Below, piece after piece: positions 56,944-64,000 of a stretch of DNA of 64,000 nt (positions are counted from its first letter, which is position 1; the number at the start of each line of letters is the position of its first letter). The position numbers were made by a program, and so were the translations under genes. The notes under the pieces are model-generated. The model was not told where the DNA came from, did not search any database, and saw nothing but the letters and a program-made list of their open reading frames with translations. Source of the DNA: Colwellia sp. MB3u-45 (GTDB lineage Bacteria > Pseudomonadota > Gammaproteobacteria > Enterobacterales > Alteromonadaceae); assembly GCF_014077005.1 (NCBI RefSeq), contig NZ_JACGVC010000049.1, positions 62,001 to 126,000 of the forward strand, given 5' to 3'.

Positions 56944-57855
56944 ATGACCTTAATACTAGGCTTTGATGATTATTTGTCACCTGCTCAGCAGCTAGCTAAA
57001 AGTTTATCGGCGGCGTTTAAGCAGGTAGCGTTACACCAATTTCCTGATGGTGAAACCAAGGTAACTTTGCCAACAGTACTGCCAAAGCATATTATTATTT
57101 GCCGAACATTAAATAACCCCAATGCAAAGATGACTGAACTGATCATCACAGCAGCCGCCGCCAGAAATCAAGGTGTTAAGCACATCACCTTAGTAGCGCC
57201 CTACTTATGCTATATGCGGCAAGATATTGCTTTTAATCCCGGAGAAGCTGTTAGTCAAAAAATTATTGGCAACTTACTTGCCGCATATTTTGATAGCGTT
57301 ATTACTATCGACCCACATTTACACCGTATCAATAACCTAAATGAAGCCATTCCCATTACTCAAGCCTGCGCTTTACATGCCACGAGTGCTATGTCACAAT
57401 TTTTACAACAACAATTTAGTCATCCTGTTCTTATTGGCCCTGATGAAGAGTCTGAGCAGTGGGTAAAAGCTATCGCTCAACCACATCAGTGGCCTTATAT
57501 TATTGCGACAAAAGCGCGTTTTGGTGATAAAAATGTTGCGGTCAGCTTGAACACACATGACAAACATAACATTAAAGCCGTAAGCTTAAGCAACCGAGAC
57601 GTGATTATAGTCGATGATATTGCCAGCACTGGAAAAACCCTAGAACAAGCCGTTAAACAAATACAACAACAAGCCCCTATGAGTATTTCAATCATAGTCA
57701 CTCATGCCTTTTTTGTTGATAACGCCTTAACAAGGCTAAAGGATATGGGTGTGACAAATATTTGGAGTTCCGACAGCGTATTACATCGCACTAATGCCTT
57801 TAGTGTTATCGATACCATAACAAGGCAGTTAAAAAAGATGAATATAACAAACTAA
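56944..57855 (+). CDS. prs: Ribose-phosphate pyrophosphokinase (PRPP synthetase)
   Basis: The protein is 303 aa. It has the FPDGETKV and LVAPYLCYMRQDI segments of PRPP synthetases, the DPHLHRI ligand motif and the PRPP loop VIIVDDIASTGKTLE. It is shorter than the housekeeping Prs (about 315 aa) and resembles the archaeal-like paralogues. It lies 21 bases after the phosphorylase gene and likely shares the transcript. It turns ribose 5-phosphate and ATP into PRPP. Confidence 0.92.
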   Translation: MTLILGFDDYLSPAQQLAKSLSAAFKQVALHQFPDGETKVTLPTVLPKHIIICRTLNNPNAKMTELIITAAAARNQGVKHITLVAPYLCYMRQDIAFNPGEAVSQKIIGNLLAAYFDSVITIDPHLHRINNLNEAIPITQACALHATSAMSQFLQQQFSHPVLIGPDEESEQWVKAIAQPHQWPYIIATKARFGDKNVAVSLNTHDKHNIKAVSLSNRDVIIVDDIASTGKTLEQAVKQIQQQAPMSISIIVTHAFFVDNALTRLKDMGVTNIWSSDSVLHRTNAFSVIDTITRQLKKMNITN

Positions 57856-58002
57856 AACCAACCGACATTGAACCGACATAGTACTACGGGGATAACATCA
57901 AGTTGGGCAATGCTTTGCAGCTAAGAATTTATTCCATCAACCGCTAAGCAAAGACAAACAGACCAAAAATCAAAAACTGTCAGCTATTTTTTTCTGTTAA
58001 CT

Positions 58003-58030
58003 GATAGCAGATAGCTGATAGCTGATAGCT
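58003..58030. repeat. Tandem gatagct repeat downstream of prs
   Basis: Four head-to-tail heptamers (gatagca, then gatagct three times) are followed by acagctatc, which can pair with the last copy to form a 7-bp hairpin (58024-58048). It may serve as a terminator for either convergent gene. Confidence 0.7.
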
Positions 58031-58101
58031 ATTTTACTGACAGCTATCTATTAAAACCTAAGCCACTAAAGTACAACCTAGAAAAGACTTAAAATCGAGC
58101 C

Positions 58102-59136
58102 TTATGATCTTAAAGTTAATGTCACTAACACAATACCATGATCAGTACTTTCGCCATCACGTTCAAAAATGGGATTAATTAAATGTCGGTCATATGTGTG
58201 GTAGTCACTGACTTGATAAAGACTGTCGTGATAACCGGCATCAAATTCACAGGAAAATAAAAGGTAATCGAGTACCGAGCTACCAGCACCAAAGTAATGA
58301 GTCGGGGTACGCGTTACCTTTTCTGCTTGACTAGCGGGCTTAGTTTCATGGCTGTCATTAGTTTGTGCTACTTGGAATAAATCCCAAGCGTCGTTTAAAC
58401 AATATTTGGCAAGATAAGCATCACGATCAATCGCAGAAACAAAGCGTAAGGTGTTCGTGAGTAAATGACTTAACACGCCATCAGCTAAGCTATTATTAAA
58501 GTCGCCCATTAATATCATAGGGTGAGCAGTCGCCTCTCGTCGTTCAATCATATCAATCATTAATAAGGTTGCTTCGCTACCACGCTGTATAGTGGAACCC
58601 CAACCGCCCGCTACTTGTGCTTTTAAGCTCTCAATAATGGTTTTTTCTGCTGAGCGTTTTTTATCTTGCTCATCAACTTCAAGCATTGAACGTTTAGATT
58701 TAAAGTGCACCACATAACAGTCACAATGACCCATATGAGGTACTTCAATCGTTGCTCTGATAACTTTACGACTAAAAGAAAAATCATTAGCTAAACCTAA
58801 ACCTTCGGCAAGTTCAGTGTTTGGTTTTACCGCATTGACTTCAACAATAGGATAACGTGAAGCTATGGCGACAACAGGACGTTGGTAAATAAAATCATCA
58901 ATGACCAGGGGTTCATCAACCACGGAAAAATAAGCATAACCCTGCCCAGCAACTAATGCTTTTAGCGACTCTGTACTAAAAACCTCCTGAAAACCAATAA
59001 TATCTGGCTGATGTTCAGCCAAATAATCAGCTACCCATTTTTGCTTTTTTTGCCATTGCTCTGCGCTATAAATACGCTCAAAATCATAAAAAGCATTAGG
59101 GGGTTCAAGGTAATTGAACAAATTAAAAGTAGCCAC
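58102..59136 (-). CDS. Endonuclease/exonuclease/phosphatase-family protein
   Basis: The protein is 344 aa if the GTG at 59136 is used. Family motifs run from ATFNLFNYLEP at the very start through IGFQEV, VVHFKSKR, LMGDFNNS to STDHGIV at the end. Since the first beta strand begins at the start codon, a few residues may be missing. The frame continues open upstream to about 59262 without ATG, GTG or TTG, so a rare ATT/ATA start is possible. The target is unknown. Confidence 0.85.
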   Translation of the reverse strand: MATFNLFNYLEPPNAFYDFERIYSAEQWQKKQKWVADYLAEHQPDIIGFQEVFSTESLKALVAGQGYAYFSVVDEPLVIDDFIYQRPVVAIASRYPIVEVNAVKPNTELAEGLGLANDFSFSRKVIRATIEVPHMGHCDCYVVHFKSKRSMLEVDEQDKKRSAEKTIIESLKAQVAGGWGSTIQRGSEATLLMIDMIERREATAHPMILMGDFNNSLADGVLSHLLTNTLRFVSAIDRDAYLAKYCLNDAWDLFQVAQTNDSHETKPASQAEKVTRTPTHYFGAGSSVLDYLLFSCEFDAGYHDSLYQVSDYHTYDRHLINPIFERDGESTDHGIVLVTLTLRS

Positions 59137-59355
59137 TTTAAGTTCGGTATTTGTTTCTGATATAGATACAGCTTCAGAGGAGAATTGCTGATTTATTACT
59201 TTTTTATCTGCTTGGTGGATAATATTAACTCTAAGAGAAAGATGATAAATAATTATACCCTATCGTTTCTTAAAATTATTAACTTAAAAACCAGTAAAAT
59301 AAAATTATCCCAACTTTTATCCTACTGGTTTATCAAACTAGTGTGGTAAAAATCC

Positions 59356-59937
59356 CTAGAGCTTTATTTTCTGTAAGGTGAATGCGCCGCGAATATCACC
59401 CAACTTGAAACCTGTGGCTTGATCGTTTGGATATAACTCGTTCACTTTATTACTTACGTCATCAGCTAACTTGCTGCCATGGCATGCTAGGCATAAGCCA
59501 CCCGTAGGTATTGCCTTCATATAACGCAAAACAGTTTTCTCACCCACTTGCACTACTTCAGAATGTTCCATGGTATTTATATCTTCTCCTGCCGCTTTGC
59601 GTATTTCAAACTGGCGTAAAATAGTTGCTTCCCAAACATCAGGTGCATTGCTGGTATTACGCACTTTCAGTGAAGTTCGAGCGATATTCCATGCTGACAA
59701 GGCAGAATTTTTTTCAGCAATAGCTCCGGCTTGTGTATTACACACCTCTAGTGCTTTGATAGGGCCGGCTGTTTTCATAGTGGTGATTAAAACAGATTTT
59801 AAATCGCTGCCAAAAGCCTTTACTAAAGAGCGCGCTTGCTGAATATCTTGCATAGGCAGGGTTTCATCGGCATTAACAAGTAATGGTGACATGACTAAAA
59901 CGCTGGTTAATAACATATTAATACTGATTGATTTCAT
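59356..59937 (-). CDS. DUF3365 haem-binding periplasmic protein
   Basis: About 193 aa from the ATG at 59937 (MKSISIN), with ggagaag upstream. A signal peptide ends near VNA. The domain of this Tll0287-like family spans the rest, with VCNTQAGAIA and a c-type haem motif CLACH after TGGL. Such domains are PAS-like redox sensors or electron carriers. It is upstream of no obvious partner, and the sulfur-related permease genes lie next to it. Confidence 0.88.
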   Translation of the reverse strand: MKSISINMLLTSVLVMSPLLVNADETLPMQDIQQARSLVKAFGSDLKSVLITTMKTAGPIKALEVCNTQAGAIAEKNSALSAWNIARTSLKVRNTSNAPDVWEATILRQFEIRKAAGEDINTMEHSEVVQVGEKTVLRYMKAIPTGGLCLACHGSKLADDVSNKVNELYPNDQATGFKLGDIRGAFTLQKIKL

Positions 59938-60047
59938 ATACTTCTCCATTGTTATAGTGTCTACTGTTTATAAATAAAATGTAGATTAATTTCCTGTACT
60001 TTTTTCATAAATCATCTTATTTTTTGCACATGGAATTAAAGCAAGTA

Positions 60048-60827
60048 TTAAAAAAAGTCACTGATTGAGTGAATTAATATCGACACACTCATGATTAATA
60101 AAAATATAGCAAAAAATTTCTTGAGTTTTTCTTGGGGTACATTGGTTGCTATTTTTTGACCAAATAAACTACTAACTGAACCAATAAGAGCAAAAATAAC
60201 AATTACTTGCCAGTTTAATTTTAAATCGATCTGTGTTGACATAGAAAAGTATTTAATAAAACCTGTTAACGACTGCAGCGTGATTATGGCTAGACTCGTT
60301 GCCACGGCATAGACCATATTCATTCGAGTAAATGCAAGTAATGCTGGAACAATAAGAAAACCGCCCCCTACGCCAACCAATCCAGTAATACTGCCAACAA
60401 TAGCACCGATAAAAACCAATTTAAGCACAACATTATCGCTAAGCGTTTTGTCAGGAGCGTTAGCGTTAGCCTTACCTTTTAGCATTGAAAATGCTGCTAG
60501 CAGCATAATCACCGCGAACAGACTTAGCTGTTCACTACCTGAAAAGTAAATAGAAAGCCCGGCTGCAAGATAGCTAAATAACATACTTGGCAAACCAAAC
60601 TGCAACACAACCGGCCAATGTATCATTTTATTTTGTTGGAATTTTACTGCCCCAGAAAACGCAATGATCCCCACAATGGCGAGTGAGCTTGCAATAGCGG
60701 TTTTTTCATCTTGGCCAACAATATAAGTCAACGCAGGCACAGTTAATATCGAACCACCTGAGCCTAGCAAGCCCAAGCTCAGGCCAATAAGTATCGCAAC
60801 AAAAATAATAAGCATAAATTCGATCAT
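60048..60827 (-). CDS. TauE/SafE-family sulfite/anion permease
   Basis: The protein is 259 aa with eight hydrophobic segments. The two internal repeats are visible as GLLGSGGSILTVPALTYI and GLVGVGGGFLIVPALLAF. The gene starts six bases after the persulfide-dioxygenase-like gene, a common pairing in which the exporter removes sulfite formed from persulfide oxidation. Confidence 0.93.
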   Translation of the reverse strand: MIEFMLIIFVAILIGLSLGLLGSGGSILTVPALTYIVGQDEKTAIASSLAIVGIIAFSGAVKFQQNKMIHWPVVLQFGLPSMLFSYLAAGLSIYFSGSEQLSLFAVIMLLAAFSMLKGKANANAPDKTLSDNVVLKLVFIGAIVGSITGLVGVGGGFLIVPALLAFTRMNMVYAVATSLAIITLQSLTGFIKYFSMSTQIDLKLNWQVIVIFALIGSVSSLFGQKIATNVPQEKLKKFFAIFLLIMSVSILIHSISDFF

Positions 60828-60833
60828 GATTAA

Positions 60834-61703
60834 TTACTTAAAAGCATTTATAGGTAGCGTTAAATACTGCAAACCATTATCTGCGGCTTTCGGAAAGTGC
60901 CCTGCTCGAATATTGATTTGCACCGAGGGTAAAATCAGTTTTGGCATAGCCAAGGTCATATCTCTTTTATTTCTAAAGGCGACATATTCTTGCGCTGAAA
61001 CATGGCTATTAATATGAATATTTTTCAACTTTTGCTCGGCGACACTGCTTTGCCAAACATATTGTTCTCTGCCCTCAGCTTTATAATCATGTCCGATGAA
61101 AATACAGGTATTGTCAGGCAGCGAAAATATTTTTTGAATGGAGTGATATAAGGTTTCAGCATCACCACCGGGGAAATCACACCGAGCGGTGCCATAGTCA
61201 GGCATAAATAAAGTATCGCCAACAAAAACGTTGTTATCAATAAGGTAACTTACACAAGCTGGTGTGTGTCCAGGGGTATGTAATACCTTAATGGTGAAAC
61301 GGCCTAATTCAAGTACATCACCTTCATGAAGAAGTTGATCAAACTGTTGTCCGTCAGTGCAAAATTCAGCTTCAAAATTGAAAATAGGCTTGAATATTTT
61401 TTGCACATCAACAATATGTTTACCAATGGCGATTTTACCGGCTAATTTTTTTTGCAGGTATGGCGCCGCTGTTAAGTGGTCTGCATGGGCGTGTGTTTCT
61501 AAAATCCACAAGCACTGCCATTTTTTTGCTGTGACAAAATCAATAATTTCATCCGCTAACGCCGTTGATGTCGCGCCTGATGACATATCAAAACCTAAGA
61601 CCGAATCAATAATGACACATTGCTTTGCGACACTGTCTGCTACTAGGTAAGTTGCGGTATTGGTTATTTCATCAAAAAAACACTTTATGGCTAAATCAGT
61701 CAT
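60834..61703 (-). CDS. Metallo-beta-lactamase persulfide-dioxygenase-like hydrolase (ETHE1/Blh group)
   Basis: The protein is 289 aa. The metal motif THAHADHLTAA, then HTPGHTPACVSY, VGDTLFMPDYGTARCDFPGG and IGHDYKAEGRE are those of the ETHE1/Blh branch, where the loop after DYG holds the iron site. It would oxidise glutathione persulfide to sulfite. It forms an operon with the TauE permease. A BigR-type regulator gene is not seen. Confidence 0.9.
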   Translation of the reverse strand: MTDLAIKCFFDEITNTATYLVADSVAKQCVIIDSVLGFDMSSGATSTALADEIIDFVTAKKWQCLWILETHAHADHLTAAPYLQKKLAGKIAIGKHIVDVQKIFKPIFNFEAEFCTDGQQFDQLLHEGDVLELGRFTIKVLHTPGHTPACVSYLIDNNVFVGDTLFMPDYGTARCDFPGGDAETLYHSIQKIFSLPDNTCIFIGHDYKAEGREQYVWQSSVAEQKLKNIHINSHVSAQEYVAFRNKRDMTLAMPKLILPSVQINIRAGHFPKAADNGLQYLTLPINAFK

Positions 61704-61827
61704 TTTAATCTCTATTGAATGGGTATTTAGGTTTTAGACGTTCAAATAAAGGTTAGAACGAAATCAACAAGACAGCTACTATCTAGATTTAATACTGTCA
61801 ATTTTGTTAGCGGTGATATCAGTTACC

Positions 61828-61881
61828 TAACCACTACATTAGGCATCACTAATGTAATGTGATTAATTGTAGTAGTGGTTA
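61828..61881. promoter_or_regulatory. Nested inverted repeat between the sulfur operon and the DMT gene
   Basis: Outer arms taaccactac and gtagtggtta are perfect 10-bp complements; cattag-gcatca-ctaatg is a second hairpin inside. It lies in the divergent promoter region and could be an operator for either gene. Confidence 0.5.
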
Positions 61882-61982
61882 ATCTTAGCTAACAAGAGTG
61901 ATAAAGTACTTATCCGAATTAGTATAACTTGCCATATTTTATCTAGCGGTAATATGGCATTACTTTCTGAAAAGGTATTTCC

Positions 61983-62891
61983 TTGAATACAAAGCCTGTA
62001 AAAATGATTGTTAGTACCGTTTTCGCGCTTTTAGCCTTTGCTGCTAACTCAGTGCTATGTCGGTTAGCCTTGGGCGATAACACCATTGATGCCGCAAGCT
62101 TTACTGTTGTAAGACTGGTGTCAGGTATTATTATATTGTTAGCGTTAATCAAGGTAACCAGTAAAACTAAACCAGAAAAGCCAGCAAAAATAGAGAGTAA
62201 GTCGAAGGGAAGTTGGCTAGCCGCCAGTATGTTATTTATTTACGCGGTAAGTTTTTCCTATGGTTATATTTCATTAGATACCGGCACCGGAGCACTTATT
62301 TTATTTGGTGCGGTACAAATAACCATGATTATTACCAGCGTAATTTCAGGTAATAAGTTGCATATATCAGAATGGTTAGGCTTAAGTATTGCCTTTGGCG
62401 GCTTTGCCTATTTAGTTATTCCTAGTTTGACCACGCCGTCATTGATGGGCTTCATGCTGATGAGCATGTCAGGTATGGCTTGGGCCTTCTATACCTTGAT
62501 AGGACGAAAATCTAAAAATGCGCTTAGCGATACCGCTCATAACTTCCTTAGAACTTTACCTTTTGTGTTGGCCCTGATAATTTTTGGCTTTAATAACGCA
62601 TACATCACCTCGACAGGATTTTTACTCGCGGTATTGTCTGGCGCTATTGCCTCTGGCATCGGATATTTTGTCTGGTATATCGCACTGACCACACTGTCAG
62701 TCACACAAGCCGCGGTTGTTCAGTTGTTGGTGCCAATAATTGCAGCTATGGGTGGTGTTACATTTACCAGTGAATTGATCTCCCTGCGCTTAATTGAGTC
62801 ATCAATATTGGTACTTGGTGGTATTTTAACGGTAATACTCGGCAGGTACTATTTTGTGCACTTGCCTGCAAAAAAAGCAGCAAAACTATAA
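61983..62891 (+). CDS. DMT-superfamily (EamA) transporter
   Basis: The protein is 302 aa with ten membrane segments in two EamA repeats. The start TTG at 61983 has aaagg eight bases upstream; an ATG at 62004 is the alternative. Features include CRLALGD in segment 1, SLDTGTGALILFGAVQ and WYIALTTLSVTQAAVVQLLVP. These carry small metabolites out of the cell; the substrate is unknown. Confidence 0.93.
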   Translation: MNTKPVKMIVSTVFALLAFAANSVLCRLALGDNTIDAASFTVVRLVSGIIILLALIKVTSKTKPEKPAKIESKSKGSWLAASMLFIYAVSFSYGYISLDTGTGALILFGAVQITMIITSVISGNKLHISEWLGLSIAFGGFAYLVIPSLTTPSLMGFMLMSMSGMAWAFYTLIGRKSKNALSDTAHNFLRTLPFVLALIIFGFNNAYITSTGFLLAVLSGAIASGIGYFVWYIALTTLSVTQAAVVQLLVPIIAAMGGVTFTSELISLRLIESSILVLGGILTVILGRYYFVHLPAKKAAKL

Positions 62892-63086
62892 TATAAACGT
62901 GAAGGGTTTTACCCTATTTCCGAGCAAATTATTAATATTTTGGTAAAGCTAGAAGTCAATATGCAATACCGAGGTGTTAGCTAACAAACTTTGTAAACGC
63001 GAGCAATATGTAAAAATGATTTTTTATTGAGGATAATAGCGTAAATAAAGCAAAAAATTAGACCATAACCTAAAGCCAAATTTATA

Positions 63087-63122
63087 TCCGAACTTAAATC
63101 CGAACTTAAATCCGAACTTAAA
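63087..63122. repeat. 12-bp tandem repeat, three perfect copies
   Basis: The unit tccgaacttaaa is repeated exactly three times. It lies in the gap downstream of both convergent genes. Confidence 0.95.
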
Positions 63123-63189
63123 CCAAACAAGCACTGACATATATAGTGTAAATTTAATAAGCTATTAATATAAAAATTTATCAATAGCT

Positions 63190-63224
63190 AAAAACCTAGA
63201 TTAGTGACACCTATCTAGGTTTTT
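63190..63224 (-). terminator. Rho-independent terminator of the CPXCG gene
   Basis: A perfect 11-bp stem (aaaaacctaga / tctaggttttt) with a 13-base loop lies ten bases past the gene stop, with T-rich sequence on both strands. Confidence 0.85.
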
Positions 63225-63233
63225 CTGTCTTAA

Positions 63234-63446
63234 TTAAAACGCTTCATCTTCACTATAAACACGAACGCTAAGATCACCGTCCATACTGCTAGTCACCAAA
63301 AAGTTTATTGGCTTACAACATACTTGGCAATCTTCAATGTATTGCTGTTCCATGTCGGATGAGTCGATCAGCACTTTAATTGTTTCACCACAATAAGGAC
63401 ACCCTATTGACTGCTTAGTTAATTCATTCAATTTTACGTTCTCCAA
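63234..63446 (-). CDS. CPXCG-motif small Cys-rich protein
   Basis: The protein is 70 aa with two Cys pairs, GCPYCGE and DCQVCCKP, forming a zinc ribbon. This is the conserved pattern of the CPXCG family of short proteins of unknown function common in gammaproteobacteria. It is a single gene. Confidence 0.9.
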   Translation of the reverse strand: MENVKLNELTKQSIGCPYCGETIKVLIDSSDMEQQYIEDCQVCCKPINFLVTSSMDGDLSVRVYSEDEAF

Positions 63447-63545
63447 TATTTTTCTAACGACATGCTAAAGATATAACGAGCAAGCATAATTACTCGTTTT
63501 TACTCATATTAATGACTTCATAATACGCTAACTAAACTGATTATT

Positions 63546-64000
63546 TTATTTTTTTAATCTTAGCAATGGATAAATAACAGCTTTGGTGATTTTACCATGC
63601 TGATACTTAACCAAGGGTTGGTTGACATAGCCATTAAATTTATCTGACTGCCAGGGATTTAATAAGGCTGACTCTGCCGGGACATTAGCAATTAATCCTG
63701 TGGATTTTTTCTGTTTTACTTTTTTTTTGTTTGAACTGCTACCCTTAGCTGTATCAAGGTTCTTACCAGAAACATCAGCAGAAGAATCGACAGGAGCAGC
63801 TTCGGCAAAGCTTTTCTCACGACTGGCGGCAACAATACAAATTTTATGTTCAGCGGCGTAAGATAACAAGCTAAATTCAACCTCACTTGCTTCTTGAATA
63901 TCGAACGGGACAAGTAATACCTGAATATTGTTTAAAGCCGCCAGCTTAATCATTTCAGGTATATTCGCGTCGTCACCCGTTAGCATAGCAATCTTGATCA
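63546..64000 (-). CDS. Nitrilase-fold (carbon-nitrogen hydrolase-like) protein, C-terminal part
   Basis: The gene runs off the right edge; the frame is open through 64000, so about 151 C-terminal residues are seen. The segment IAMLTGDDANIPEMIKLAA with VLLVPFDIQEA and ICIVAASREKS follows the pattern of nitrilase enzymes around the nucleophile, but a Thr stands where the catalytic Cys is expected. A Ser/Lys-rich insertion follows. It may be an inactive member, or the family call may be wrong. Confidence 0.55.
   Translation of the reverse strand, partial: IKIAMLTGDDANIPEMIKLAALNNIQVLLVPFDIQEASEVEFSLLSYAAEHKICIVAASREKSFAEAAPVDSSADVSGKNLDTAKGSSSNKKKVKQKKSTGLIANVPAESALLNPWQSDKFNGYVNQPLVKYQHGKITKAVIYPLLRLKK

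Larger units (their letters stand above)
62892..63233. other. Intergenic stretch with a 12-bp tandem repeat and a terminator
   Basis: About 340 bases. tccgaacttaaa is repeated three times at 63087-63122 and a terminator hairpin lies at 63190-63224. A 67-codon minus-strand frame across the repeat is judged non-coding. Confidence 0.5.

Noticed and set aside
62981-63184. 67-codon minus-strand frame with SSD repeats
   Set aside because: The repeats come from the 12-bp tandem DNA repeat; no ribosome site or known domain.

Overview
The window looks like a stretch of an AT-rich chromosome of a marine gammaproteobacterium, most likely an Alteromonadales member of the Colwellia/Thalassotalea kind. 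The basis is protein style, codon use, a Tus-family protein, an N-type ATPase operon and many lone housekeeping genes; this is an impression, not a database result. No rRNA, tRNA or CRISPR array was seen. Both ends cut genes: a beta-propeller-like exported protein at the left and a nitrilase-fold protein at the right.

Layout. 0-7.9 kb: assorted single genes (TPR lipoprotein, phosphoribosyltransferase, NPP-type phosphodiesterase, EAL-HDOD protein, YghU glutathione transferase). 7.9-12.6 kb: a decaying region with a lone tyrosine recombinase, two pseudogenes, a cold-shock protein whose Excalibur tail is frameshifted, a 198-bp element with 21-bp inverted ends, and a Tus-like replication-terminus protein with a LexA-type box in front. 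13-16.4 kb: redox/permease pair and a FixJ-like two-component pair. 16.7-21.8 kb: phaC-fabI-maoC/pta-ackA operon for carbon storage and acetyl-phosphate metabolism. 22.8-27.7 kb: an RbbA/YhhJ-type ABC export system. 27.9-31.4 kb: helical-bundle protein, CbpA-CbpM chaperone pair, cytochrome c and a coiled-coil protein, with perfect FNR-type boxes in front of the first two transcripts, followed by a decayed duplicate. 32-35.3 kb: CDF metal transporter facing a CHASE-PAS histidine kinase. 35.6-43 kb: a complete nine-gene N-ATPase operon (beta, epsilon, Q, R, a, c, b, alpha, gamma). 43.5-46.4 kb: PGPGW membrane protein, cardiolipin synthase and an EEP hydrolase. 46.6-51.4 kb: a sulfide:quinone reductase remnant, aconitase and CorA. 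52.6-57.9 kb: a cytochrome c, a beta-CASP nuclease, a UspA protein, a thymidine/AMP-phosphorylase-like enzyme and a PRPP synthetase, with a third perfect FNR-type box upstream. 58-64 kb: EEP hydrolase, haem protein, TauE permease plus persulfide-dioxygenase-like hydrolase, DMT transporter, CPXCG protein.

How it fits together. The three FNR-type boxes, stress chaperones, UspA, cytochromes, polyhydroxyalkanoate and Pta-AckA genes, and the second ATPase point to a set of genes for low-oxygen or energy-limited conditions. The Tus-like gene, recombinase and pseudogenes suggest the window may lie near the replication terminus. The most interesting signals are the LexA box before tus, the FNR-associated modules, and the erosion around 9-11.5 kb.
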